DNA of 64,000 nucleotides from Streptomyces sp. NBC_00193. Lineage in GTDB: Bacteria; Actinomycetota; Actinomycetes; Streptomycetales; Streptomycetaceae. A model generated the notes under the pieces. That model ran no database searches. It saw only the letters and a program-made list of their open reading frames with translations, and was not told where the DNA came from. Positions 31,918-39,343 of this stretch are shown here, in pieces (the stretch's first letter is position 1; the number at the start of each line of letters is the position of its first letter). The stretch spans positions 3,224,001-3,288,000 of the forward strand of contig NZ_JAPEMM010000001.1 of assembly GCF_026342735.1 (NCBI RefSeq). The letters are read 5' to 3'. The position numbers were made by a program, and so were the translations under genes.

Positions 31918-33288
31918 GTGACGGAGAGCGGACAGGGCGGCAGCCCGCAGGGAGGCGAGCCGTGGGGCCCGCCCGTGCCCGCACAGCCGCCGACGCAGCC
32001 GCCCGTGCAGCCCGGCGGGGAGCCGGAGTACCTGTACGGCCAGCCCTCCTACGGATACCCCGCACCGGGCGGCCCCTCCTACGGCTACCCGCAGGGTCAC
32101 GTCGTCGGCCCGGGCTACGAGGGCCCCGGCGACCCCCACGGCTACGGCTACCCGCCGCTGCCGGAGGCGGCCACCCAGTACATTCCGCCGGTCCCCGCGG
32201 CCCCCGCGCACGGTGAGGCGGCCACGCAGTACATCGCCCCCGTCCCGGCCGCCCCCGCGCACGGCGAGGCGGCGACGCAGTACATAGCGCCGGTACCCGC
32301 CGGACCCGCGCACGGCGAAGCCGCCACGCAGTACATTCCGCCGGTCCCCGCCGCCCCCGGGCACGACGAGGCCGCGACGCAGTACATTCCGCCGGTTCCG
32401 GCCGCGCCCGCGGATCCCGCAGCCGGGTTCGACGGGCTGTTCCGGGGGGACGTGCAGCACACGCAGCAACTGCCTCCGATCCAGGAGCCGGTGCTCCGCC
32501 AGCAGCCGCCGCGGCGGCCGCATCCGCAGCAACCGCCGCAGTACCAGCAGCACATGCAGCAGCACCCGCAGCAACAGCAGTACCCGCCGCAGCAGTTCCA
32601 ACAGCAGCAGTTCCAGCCCCACTTCCAGCAGCCGCAGGACCCCGCGCCCGCGCCCCGCAGGGTCTCGCCCGCGATCGTCGCCGCCGTCGTCATCGGCCTG
32701 GCCGTCGTCGGGCTCGGAGTCGGTGCGCTGCTCAGCGACGGCAAGGCGCAGAACAACGACCCGGCCGCCGCGGCGCCCACCCCCAAGCCCGGCAGCTCCG
32801 CCGCGGACAGTGCGGAGGCTCCGCTGGACCCCGCGCAGCCGCAGGCGGTCCAGCTCGACAAGCTCCTCGCGGACAGCAACGACAGCCGGGCCGCGGTGAT
32901 CAAGGCTGTCGAGGACATCAAGGGCTGCAGCAACCTGGACCAGGCGGCCACCGACCTGCGCGACGCGGCCCGCCAGCGCGAGGAGCTGGTGACCCGGCTC
33001 CAGGAGCTCAAGGTGGACAAGCTCCCGGACAACGCGAAGCTGACCGCGGCCCTCACCAAGGCGTGGAAGTCCTCCGCCGAGGCGGACAACAGCTACGCGT
33101 CCTGGGCGGACGACATCAAGTCCGACGGCGACAAGTGCAAGGACGGCAAGGCCAAGTCGACCGGCAACGCCGCGGACGGGAACAAGGCCAGCGGCGACGC
33201 CACCAAGGCGAAGGAGAACGCGGCGGGGATGTGGAACACCATCGCCGCCAAGTACGGCCTCACCAAGCGGGACAAGAGCCAGCTGTAG
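31918..33288 (+). CDS. Single-pass membrane protein with repeat-rich P/Q cytoplasmic region
   Basis: 456 residues from GTG 31918, GGAGAGGGAG upstream. The N-terminal ~245 residues are Pro/Gly/Tyr/Gln-rich and contain five 17-residue repeats (EAATQYIPPVPAAPAHG and variants), then a Gln-rich run. A single membrane helix follows (about 255-277: IVAAVVIGLAVVGLGVGALL). The C-terminal ~180 residues would be outside the membrane and are helical and charged, with two or three Cys. Related TQY(I/L)PPVP repeats occur in other streptomycete membrane proteins; Thr phosphorylation by Ser/Thr kinases is possible but unproved. Confidence 0.65.
   Translation: MTESGQGGSPQGGEPWGPPVPAQPPTQPPVQPGGEPEYLYGQPSYGYPAPGGPSYGYPQGHVVGPGYEGPGDPHGYGYPPLPEAATQYIPPVPAAPAHGEAATQYIAPVPAAPAHGEAATQYIAPVPAGPAHGEAATQYIPPVPAAPGHDEAATQYIPPVPAAPADPAAGFDGLFRGDVQHTQQLPPIQEPVLRQQPPRRPHPQQPPQYQQHMQQHPQQQQYPPQQFQQQQFQPHFQQPQDPAPAPRRVSPAIVAAVVIGLAVVGLGVGALLSDGKAQNNDPAAAAPTPKPGSSAADSAEAPLDPAQPQAVQLDKLLADSNDSRAAVIKAVEDIKGCSNLDQAATDLRDAARQREELVTRLQELKVDKLPDNAKLTAALTKAWKSSAEADNSYASWADDIKSDGDKCKDGKAKSTGNAADGNKASGDATKAKENAAGMWNTIAAKYGLTKRDKSQL
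32164..32412 (+). repeat. 51-bp tandem repeat, five copies
   Basis: Encodes five 17-residue units with the constant core ATQYI(P/A)PVPA. The units differ at synonymous sites, so this is not a very recent expansion. Confidence 0.85.
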
Positions 33289-33294
33289 GGGCGC

Positions 33295-33315
33295 GGGCGC
33301 GTCCAGGACGCGCCC
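33295..33315. terminator. Palindromic terminator
   Basis: GGGCGCGTCC-A-GGACGCGCCC, between the membrane-protein gene (+) and the substrate-binding lipoprotein gene (-). Confidence 0.65.
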
Positions 33316-33324
33316 CGGCACCCC

Positions 33325-34692
33325 CTAGCTCGAACGGGGGGCCTGCTCCAGGGTCTTGGTCATGTCCATGGACTGCTCGCCGCCCGGCTGGGCGACCAGT
33401 CGGCCCTGCTGGACGACCTGGAAGGTGACCCGGCCGTTGACCATGCGGGGGAAGCCGGAGACGGCGCGCATGTCCTGGTAGCGCCAGCTGAGGTCGGGGG
33501 TCAGGCCGCCGGTCTTGACGGGGTCGGACTGGTTGAGCTTGCGCGTGAGGGTGCGCCCGGTGAGGTCCTCGTCCTCCTTGAACCGCTTCACCATCTCGCT
33601 GAACACCGTGTACGCGATCCAGGTGGTCTGGGCACCGCTGTCGTCGGGGTCCACGGCGTTGTCGCCGAAGGCGTGGTCCGCGATCACGTTGCGCATCTGC
33701 GTCCACAGGGGGTCGGCCGAGACCGGGTACCAGCTCGTGACGTACGCGCCCTCGAAGGGGCTCTCCTTGCCGCCGGTGCGGTCGACCAGGGCCTGGCTGA
33801 CGGAGCCGAGCACGGAGGAGACCTGCGGTTTGCGGTTCTGGGAGTCGGCGCGGCGGAAGGCGTCGAAGAAGGTCTCGGTGCGGGCGCCGAGCACGGCGGC
33901 CACGCAGCCCCTGTCCTTGCCGTCCTTGCCGTCCTTCGCGGAACTCGCGCCACCCTTCGACGGCGCGGCCGGGGCGGCGGGGGCGCCGGGGGAGGAGGCG
34001 GCCAGTGCCTCGTTGGCCTGGACGGCGAGGTCCGCGGAGTCCTCGGCGGCCCGGATGTCGCTGGCCGGGCCCATCTGGTTGGCCTTCAGGCCGGCGTTGA
34101 GTTGGAGGGGCAGGGAATCGCCGGCGAGGGTGTCGGGGCGGACCAGGGCGACCTTGGCGCAGGCGCGCCCCAGCTGGTGGCCGGCGCCGGCCACCAGGAC
34201 GGGCTGGCCGCCGTTGACGGGGTAGGAGAGCGGGGACTGGAACTCCTCCGCGGAGACTCCGTACCCGCCGATGAACGGGATGCCCTCGGCTTCCAGCGGG
34301 GCCAGGAAGGCGCGTCCGTGCTGGCTGTAGGAGCCGATGACGGCGACGGCCTTCTCGGCGACCGCCTTGCGGGCGCAGTCGGCGGCGCCGGTGGCCGTGT
34401 TGCGCTCGTCGCAGGTCAGGACGCGCAGCTTGCGGCCGTTGATGCCGCCCTTGGAGTTGACCCAGCGCTCGTAGGCCTTGGCCATGCCCGGCATGCCGGG
34501 CATGTTGGTCGCCTTGGACTCCACCGGGGCGAAGGTCATGACCGTGAGGGTGTCGGCGCCCCCGGAGCCCCCCGAGCCTCCGGGGAGCGCCCCGCAGCCG
34601 ACGACGAGACAGGCGCCCATCGCCATGGCCGTGGTCCGGGCCAGAAAGGTGCGGGACAGTGCTGCTGCGCATCGCCGGGTGGTCATGTGCAT
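33325..34692 (-). CDS. ABC-type branched-chain amino acid-like substrate-binding lipoprotein
   Basis: 455 residues from ATG 34692; ATG 34686 is equally possible. The lipoprotein signal ends in the lipobox LVVGC followed by GALPGGSGGSGG. The mature part is a periplasmic-binding fold of the Leu/Ile/Val type (YERWVNSKGGINGRKLRVLTCDE, AVIGSYSQHGRAFLAPLEAEGIPFIGGYG). An Ala/Pro/Gly/Lys-rich insertion lies near the middle. No permease or ATPase genes adjoin, so it may sense ligands or work with a transporter elsewhere. Confidence 0.8.
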   Translation of the reverse strand: MHMTTRRCAAALSRTFLARTTAMAMGACLVVGCGALPGGSGGSGGADTLTVMTFAPVESKATNMPGMPGMAKAYERWVNSKGGINGRKLRVLTCDERNTATGAADCARKAVAEKAVAVIGSYSQHGRAFLAPLEAEGIPFIGGYGVSAEEFQSPLSYPVNGGQPVLVAGAGHQLGRACAKVALVRPDTLAGDSLPLQLNAGLKANQMGPASDIRAAEDSADLAVQANEALAASSPGAPAAPAAPSKGGASSAKDGKDGKDRGCVAAVLGARTETFFDAFRRADSQNRKPQVSSVLGSVSQALVDRTGGKESPFEGAYVTSWYPVSADPLWTQMRNVIADHAFGDNAVDPDDSGAQTTWIAYTVFSEMVKRFKEDEDLTGRTLTRKLNQSDPVKTGGLTPDLSWRYQDMRAVSGFPRMVNGRVTFQVVQQGRLVAQPGGEQSMDMTKTLEQAPRSS

Positions 34693-34860
34693 GCACCATT
34701 CCGCGCCCCGGGTAACTGAAGTGTGAGGTGTGCACAACATCAGGTGACACCCAGGTGAATTACGGGTGGCGCCCACACGCTCGGTGAACGCCGGGCGGTT
34801 CCGGGCCCCCGGCCGCAGGCGCCTGAAGATCACGTCGAACGGGAACGTACGATCGAAAGC

Positions 34861-35364
34861 GTGACATTCGCCCAAGGTTCGAAGAACTCTTCCCGCCGCG
34901 GCGGCCGCTCCTCCACCATGGGCGGCATGCCCCTCAACGACATGCCGTGGTGGCGCTGGCGCAGCAACGTGCGCTCGGCGCTGCACATGCTCTCCGACCC
35001 CGCGTTCCAAGAGGACACCTGGCTGGCCGGCGCCGAAGGGTACGGGGACGTCACCGACGCCGTGTACCGGCTCGTCGAGGACACCTGGCTCGACAGCTGG
35101 TCCGCGGAGAAGTACGTCGGCACGATCTTCCGCGACTCGCAGGAAGCGGCCCTGGTCGACCTCGCCGTGCTGCGCGTGCTGCGGATCATGCACCAGATAG
35201 GCCCCGACGCCCCGGTCTCCGGCTACCTGGAGCACCACGCCTGGCCGGAGGCGGTACGGGCCGCGCGCGAAGCCCACGTACGGCTGGCGACGGCGGACGG
35301 GGACGACCCGGACGCGCGTCCGCGCTCACTGGACGTCCTGAGGATCCTCACGCGCGCGGCGTGA
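34861..35364 (+). CDS. SCO4402-family conserved hypothetical protein
   Basis: 167 residues if GTG 34861 is the start; ATG 34918 or 34927 would remove a basic, Ser/Arg-rich leader. The conserved core PWWRWRSNVRSALHMLSDPAFQEDTWL and TDAVYRLVEDTWLDSWSAEKYVG is Trp-rich and helical. It is a small soluble protein kept beside purU in Streptomyces as I recall. No function is known and no catalytic motif is visible. Confidence 0.72.
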   Translation: MTFAQGSKNSSRRGGRSSTMGGMPLNDMPWWRWRSNVRSALHMLSDPAFQEDTWLAGAEGYGDVTDAVYRLVEDTWLDSWSAEKYVGTIFRDSQEAALVDLAVLRVLRIMHQIGPDAPVSGYLEHHAWPEAVRAAREAHVRLATADGDDPDARPRSLDVLRILTRAA

Positions 35365-35383
35365 TGTGGAAGGCTGTGGGGTC

Positions 35384-36259
35384 ATGAGCGACGACCCGCA
35401 GCCCCAGGCCACGCAGCAGTACGTACTGACCCTCTCATGCCCGGACAAGCAGGGCATCGTGCACGCCGTGTCCAGCTATCTGTTCATGACCGGGTGCAAC
35501 ATCGAGGACAGCCAGCAGTTCGGCGACCGCGACACCGGCCTCTTCTTCATGCGGGTCCACTTCGCCGCCGACGCTCCGGTGACCGTGGAGAAGCTGCGGG
35601 CCAGCTTCGCCGCGATCGGCGACACCTTCCGGATGGACTGGCAGATCCACCGCTCCGACGAGCGCATGCGGATCGTGCTGATGGTGTCCAAGTTCGGGCA
35701 CTGCCTCAACGACCTGCTCTTCCGCCACCGCATCGGCGCGCTGCCGGTGGACATCGCGGCGGTGGTGTCGAACCACACCGACTTCGAGGAACTGGTCGGC
35801 TCGTACGGGGTCCCGTTCGTGCACATCCCGGTGACGAAGGACACGAAGGCGGCGGCGGAGGCGCAGCTGCTGGAGCTGGTGCGGGCCGAGGACGTCGACC
35901 TCGTGGTCCTCGCCCGCTACATGCAGGTGCTGTCGGACACCCTGTGCAAGGAGCTGAGCGGGCGGATCATCAACATCCACCACTCGTTCCTGCCGAGCTT
36001 CAAGGGCGCGAAGCCGTACCACCAGGCGCACGCCCGGGGCGTGAAGCTGATCGGTGCGACCGCGCACTACGTGACGGCCGACCTGGACGAGGGCCCGATC
36101 ATCGAGCAGGAGGTCGAGCGGGTGGGACACGAGGTCACCCCCGACCAGCTGGTGGCGATCGGGCGCGACGTGGAGTGCCAGGCGCTGGCGCGGGCCGTGA
36201 AGTGGCACAGCGAGCACCGGGTCCTGCTGAACGGGACCCGGACGGTCGTCTTCACGTAG
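35384..36259 (+). CDS. purU: Formyltetrahydrofolate deformylase
   Basis: 291 residues from ATG 35384. N-terminal ACT domain (about 12-90: LTLSCPDKQGIVHAVSSYLF), then the formyltransferase-fold catalytic domain with IINIHHSFLPSFKGAKPYHQAHARG and TADLDEGPIIEQEV, covering the Asn-His-Asp catalytic set. Hydrolyses 10-formyl-THF to formate and THF, balancing one-carbon pools. It follows the SCO4402-type gene by 19 bp, so co-transcription is likely. Confidence 0.93.
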   Translation: MSDDPQPQATQQYVLTLSCPDKQGIVHAVSSYLFMTGCNIEDSQQFGDRDTGLFFMRVHFAADAPVTVEKLRASFAAIGDTFRMDWQIHRSDERMRIVLMVSKFGHCLNDLLFRHRIGALPVDIAAVVSNHTDFEELVGSYGVPFVHIPVTKDTKAAAEAQLLELVRAEDVDLVVLARYMQVLSDTLCKELSGRIINIHHSFLPSFKGAKPYHQAHARGVKLIGATAHYVTADLDEGPIIEQEVERVGHEVTPDQLVAIGRDVECQALARAVKWHSEHRVLLNGTRTVVFT

Positions 36260-36330
36260 CCCCCCGGCCGGACGAGCCTGGTCGGTAGGGCCCGCGGTCG
36301 GTGGGCCCCGGCCGGAAGGGCGCCCGGGCC

Positions 36331-37779
36331 CTACATCCGGCTCAGGGACGCTGCCGCGAAGAGGACGTCCCGGATGGCTTCGCGGTCGCCGTTCTGGCCG
36401 ACCGCGGCATCCTCCGGGGAGATGTGGCCCGCGGCGAGCTGGCAGAATTCGGCGCCGTCCAGGGCGATCCGGGCCACCGTGTGGTCCGGCGAGGGCTTCG
36501 CCGCGGGGGAGTCCAGGGCGATGTCCCAGCCGCCGCCTCCCGCCCCCTCGATCTCCAGGTGCAGGGTCCGGCCCGGCGCCCCCGCCGCGACCAGCCCGCG
36601 CGGCGGCGCCGCCAGTCCCGCCCGCCGGCGCCAGGCCAGGGCCGCCGGCAGGAGCCGGGCGGCCAGGTCGATCATCCGGTTCAGGTGGGGTGCGGCCGGC
36701 GGCCCGTACGGGTAGTCCACCGCCTCCGCGATGTCCACGGCGTGGACCCAGCACTCGAAGGCCCGCTCCAGGAAGGCGTCCCCGAGGGGCAGGGCGAAGG
36801 GGCCGTAGTCCACGTCCAGCTCGGCCACGCCGCTGCCCGCGAAGGACACCGTGCGGACCAGGGTGTGGCCCTGCTCCCGCCACGGCTCGCGGACCCGGCG
36901 GGTGGTCGGGTACGGGGAGTCCTCCCAGAAGCGTTCCGTGCGCTCGGCCGGGGTGTCCGCGGACGCGTCACGGCCCAGCGGGTCGTCCAGGCCCAGCGCG
37001 GCCGCCACCAGGCCGTCCACCGCCAGCAGGTGCCCGATGACCCCGGCCACCGTGGTCCGGCGCGACTGGCGCTGTTCCTCCTCGAACCACTTCAGCCGGA
37101 CCGGGGTGTGCCACTCCGAGTCCCCGAAGTCCCGCAGCAACGCGTCGAGCCGGGCCGCCTCGGTGTCGTACGGACTCGCCCACACCGGGACCGGGATGCG
37201 GGCCGGGCGCTTGCCGAGGCAGTCCTCCAGCACGCGCGAGCGCAGCAGCGGCTTGAGGTCGAGGCTCTCCTCCGGGCGCAGCAGTCCCACGGCGTCGCGC
37301 AGCCGCAGCGCCTCCTCGGCGCAGCGTGCGCATTCGGTGAGGTGGTCCTCGACGGCCTGGGTCTCCTCCGCGGAGCACGCCGCCAGGGCCCATGCGCCGA
37401 GCAGGGACTTCAGTACGGCGTGGGTGGGCGGGGGCGCTGCCGGGACGGGAGCGGGCTCGGGTTTGGGTTCGGGTTCGGGTTCCGGATCGGCGGGCGCCGG
37501 TGCGGCGGGGTGGGCGGAGACCTCGGGGTACTTCATGTACTCCGAGTCGTCCAGGGCGTCGAGGTCCACGAGGCCGTCGCGGTCGTCGCGGTGGTCCGGC
37601 CCGTCGGGGTCCAGGGGCCCTTCCGCGGACGGCGCGTACCCCGGCCGCTCGAGGTCGAGGTCGTCGGCAGCCCCGCGCGGGCCCGGTATGCGCGCAGGGC
37701 CGCCGGAGCGCGGGGGCTGTTCGTGCCGCTCGTACTCTTCGCCGTCTTCTTCGCCGAAGGGGCTCGGAGGCATCGTCAT
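36331..37779 (-). CDS. Zinc-finger anti-sigma-like protein fused to a maleylpyruvate isomerase-like domain
   Basis: 482 residues from ATG 37779, overlapping the sigma factor stop (ATGA). Residues 1-120 are acidic and low-complexity (EPEPEPKPEP, from a GGTTCG hexamer repeat). The ZAS-type zinc motif is His146-x3-Cys150-x2-Cys153. From about residue 215 a DinB/mycothiol-dependent isomerase-like domain follows (VAGVIGHLLAVDGLVAAALG, ECWVHAVDIAEAVDYPYG). The N-terminal half should bind and inhibit the adjacent sigma factor. The fusion suggests sensing of thiol or redox state through mycothiol, which is inference. Confidence 0.78.
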   Translation of the reverse strand: MTMPPSPFGEEDGEEYERHEQPPRSGGPARIPGPRGAADDLDLERPGYAPSAEGPLDPDGPDHRDDRDGLVDLDALDDSEYMKYPEVSAHPAAPAPADPEPEPEPKPEPAPVPAAPPPTHAVLKSLLGAWALAACSAEETQAVEDHLTECARCAEEALRLRDAVGLLRPEESLDLKPLLRSRVLEDCLGKRPARIPVPVWASPYDTEAARLDALLRDFGDSEWHTPVRLKWFEEEQRQSRRTTVAGVIGHLLAVDGLVAAALGLDDPLGRDASADTPAERTERFWEDSPYPTTRRVREPWREQGHTLVRTVSFAGSGVAELDVDYGPFALPLGDAFLERAFECWVHAVDIAEAVDYPYGPPAAPHLNRMIDLAARLLPAALAWRRRAGLAAPPRGLVAAGAPGRTLHLEIEGAGGGGWDIALDSPAAKPSPDHTVARIALDGAEFCQLAAGHISPEDAAVGQNGDREAIRDVLFAAASLSRM

Positions 37780-38354
37780 CGGGTGGTTCCATATCCGGAG
37801 GGGCCGTATCCCGGCGGGACCATGTCGTCGCGCGGGACGGCGTTGGCCGTGGACAGGAGTTGCAGGCCCAGGCGCAGCCGGCGCCGGGCCTCGTCCTCGC
37901 TGATCTGCAGGTCGGCGGCGGCCTGGCGGTAGTCGCGGCGCTTGAAGTAGGCGAGTTCGAGCGCGGCGCGCAGGGGTGCGGGCATCGAGGTGACGATGAA
38001 GTCGGCGCGGGCCGCCGCGTTGGCGGTGCGCACCTTCTGTTCCAGTTCCTCGCGGGAGCCGTTGCCCAGTTCGGCCTGGCGCAGGCGGGCGACGGCCTGC
38101 CCCTGGGTGATGCGGGCGACCCAGGAGCGCATGGAGCCCTGCTTGGGGTCGTAGGCGTCCGGGTTCTCCCAGATGTAGCCGAAGACCTCGCGGGTGACCC
38201 GGTCGGCGGCCTTCTCGTCGCCGAGGACCCGGTGGGCGAGGCTGTGCACGAGCGAGGCGAAGCGGTCGTACAGCTCGCCGAGCGCGGCGGCCTCGCCGCG
38301 GGCCAGGCGTTGTTGCATGCGGCGGTCCCAGCGCGGTGGTGCGTCCTTCGGCAT
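37776..38354 (-). CDS. ECF-type RNA polymerase sigma factor
   Basis: 192 residues from ATG 38354. Region 2 is LGELYDRFASLVHSLAHRVLGDEKAADRVTREVFGYIWENPDAYDP with SMRSWVARITQGQAVARLR. Region 4 is MPAPLRAALELAYFKRRDYRQAAADLQISEDEARRRLRLGL. It is translationally coupled to the zinc-finger protein gene, the classic layout for an ECF sigma and its anti-sigma. Likely autoregulated; no promoter motif was identified. Confidence 0.88.
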   Translation of the reverse strand: MPKDAPPRWDRRMQQRLARGEAAALGELYDRFASLVHSLAHRVLGDEKAADRVTREVFGYIWENPDAYDPKQGSMRSWVARITQGQAVARLRQAELGNGSREELEQKVRTANAAARADFIVTSMPAPLRAALELAYFKRRDYRQAAADLQISEDEARRRLRLGLQLLSTANAVPRDDMVPPGYGPSGYGTTR

Positions 38355-38695
38355 CGTGCCCCCAGCCGGGATCCCCGGTTTCGCAGCCGTGTGTCGACCA
38401 CTCGAATGTAGTGGGCATCCAGCGGTGTGTGCCCGTTTTGCCAGAACCCCGTCCCGGAAGTGCGCCCTGAGTGATAGGGGCGTCGCACGGCGTGAGCGCG
38501 GATGCAGTGCCCGGGCCCCGCTGTTGGGAAAAAACAATGGGTACAGGCGTACGCGCCCCACCGCGCTCCTCGTGCGCTGGTTCGATGCGGCCACCTCCTT
38601 GCCCGCTTCGCTTAACGCGCAGGCCACGTAGGCCTTACGCTCCTGTCCTGTCTTGAACTGCACCCCACCGCACACGTGAAGGCGGAACGCCGAAT

Positions 38696-39214
38696 ATGGA
38701 CAGCGCAGAATACGAGCGCAAGATCGCCGCCCGCTTCGCCACCTTCGACCAGGACGGGTCCGGGTATATCGACCGGGAGGACTTCAGTACGGCGGCCAAG
38801 GCGGTCCTGGCCGAATTCGCCGTTGCGGCCCGGTCCGACAAGGGCCAGGCCGTCTTCGCCGGCGCGGAGGCCTTCTGGCAGGGCATGGCCGGCATCGCGG
38901 ACGTGGACGGGGACCAGCGGGTGTCCCGCGAGGAGTTCGTCACGGGCGCGGCGAAGCGGCTGCGGGACAACCCGCTCCGGTTCGCGGAGATCGCGCGGCC
39001 GTTCCTGCGGGCGGTGATCGCGGCGGCTGACGCGGACGGCCTCGGTGCGACCCCGGCGGCGACGGCGCGCGTCCTGCGCGTGCTGGGCACGCCGGAGGAA
39101 CTGGCGGGCCCGGTCGCGACGGCGCTGGACGCGGACGGCGACGGGCGCATCACCGAGGACGAGATCCTGGCGGCCTTCGCCGGCTACTGCGGGGTGGCCG
39201 CGCCGGACGCGTAG
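38696..39214 (+). CDS. EF-hand calcium-binding protein (calerythrin-like)
   Basis: 172 residues from ATG 38696. Three EF-hand loops are good: 18-29 DQDGSGYIDRED, 69-80 DVDGDQRVSREE and 145-156 DADGDGRITEDE. A fourth at 112-123 is degenerate because Leu and Ala replace two ligands. The arrangement matches calerythrin-type cytosolic buffers of actinomycetes. It is divergent from the sigma/anti-sigma operon and has a strong terminator after it. Confidence 0.9.
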   Translation: MDSAEYERKIAARFATFDQDGSGYIDREDFSTAAKAVLAEFAVAARSDKGQAVFAGAEAFWQGMAGIADVDGDQRVSREEFVTGAAKRLRDNPLRFAEIARPFLRAVIAAADADGLGATPAATARVLRVLGTPEELAGPVATALDADGDGRITEDEILAAFAGYCGVAAPDA

Positions 39215-39250
39215 CCCCCGGCGGGACGGGAACGGGGCGGCGGGGCGGTA

Positions 39251-39275
39251 CGGGGGCCGGAGGCTCCGGCCCCCG
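39251..39275. terminator. Hairpin terminator after the EF-hand gene
   Basis: CGGGGGCCGGA / TCCGGCCCCCG, 11 perfect pairs, loop GGC. Confidence 0.85.
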
Positions 39276-39343
39276 CACGGTAAAACAGGACCTTGAGCGG
39301 TCCGTTGCCGCGCGGAAGCCGGGAGCGTCGGGCTCCTACCGGT

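Noticed and set aside
37450..37490. Telomere-like GGTTCG hexamer repeat
   Set aside because: It encodes the Glu-Pro tail of the anti-sigma-like protein and lies inside a gene, so slippage is the simpler explanation.
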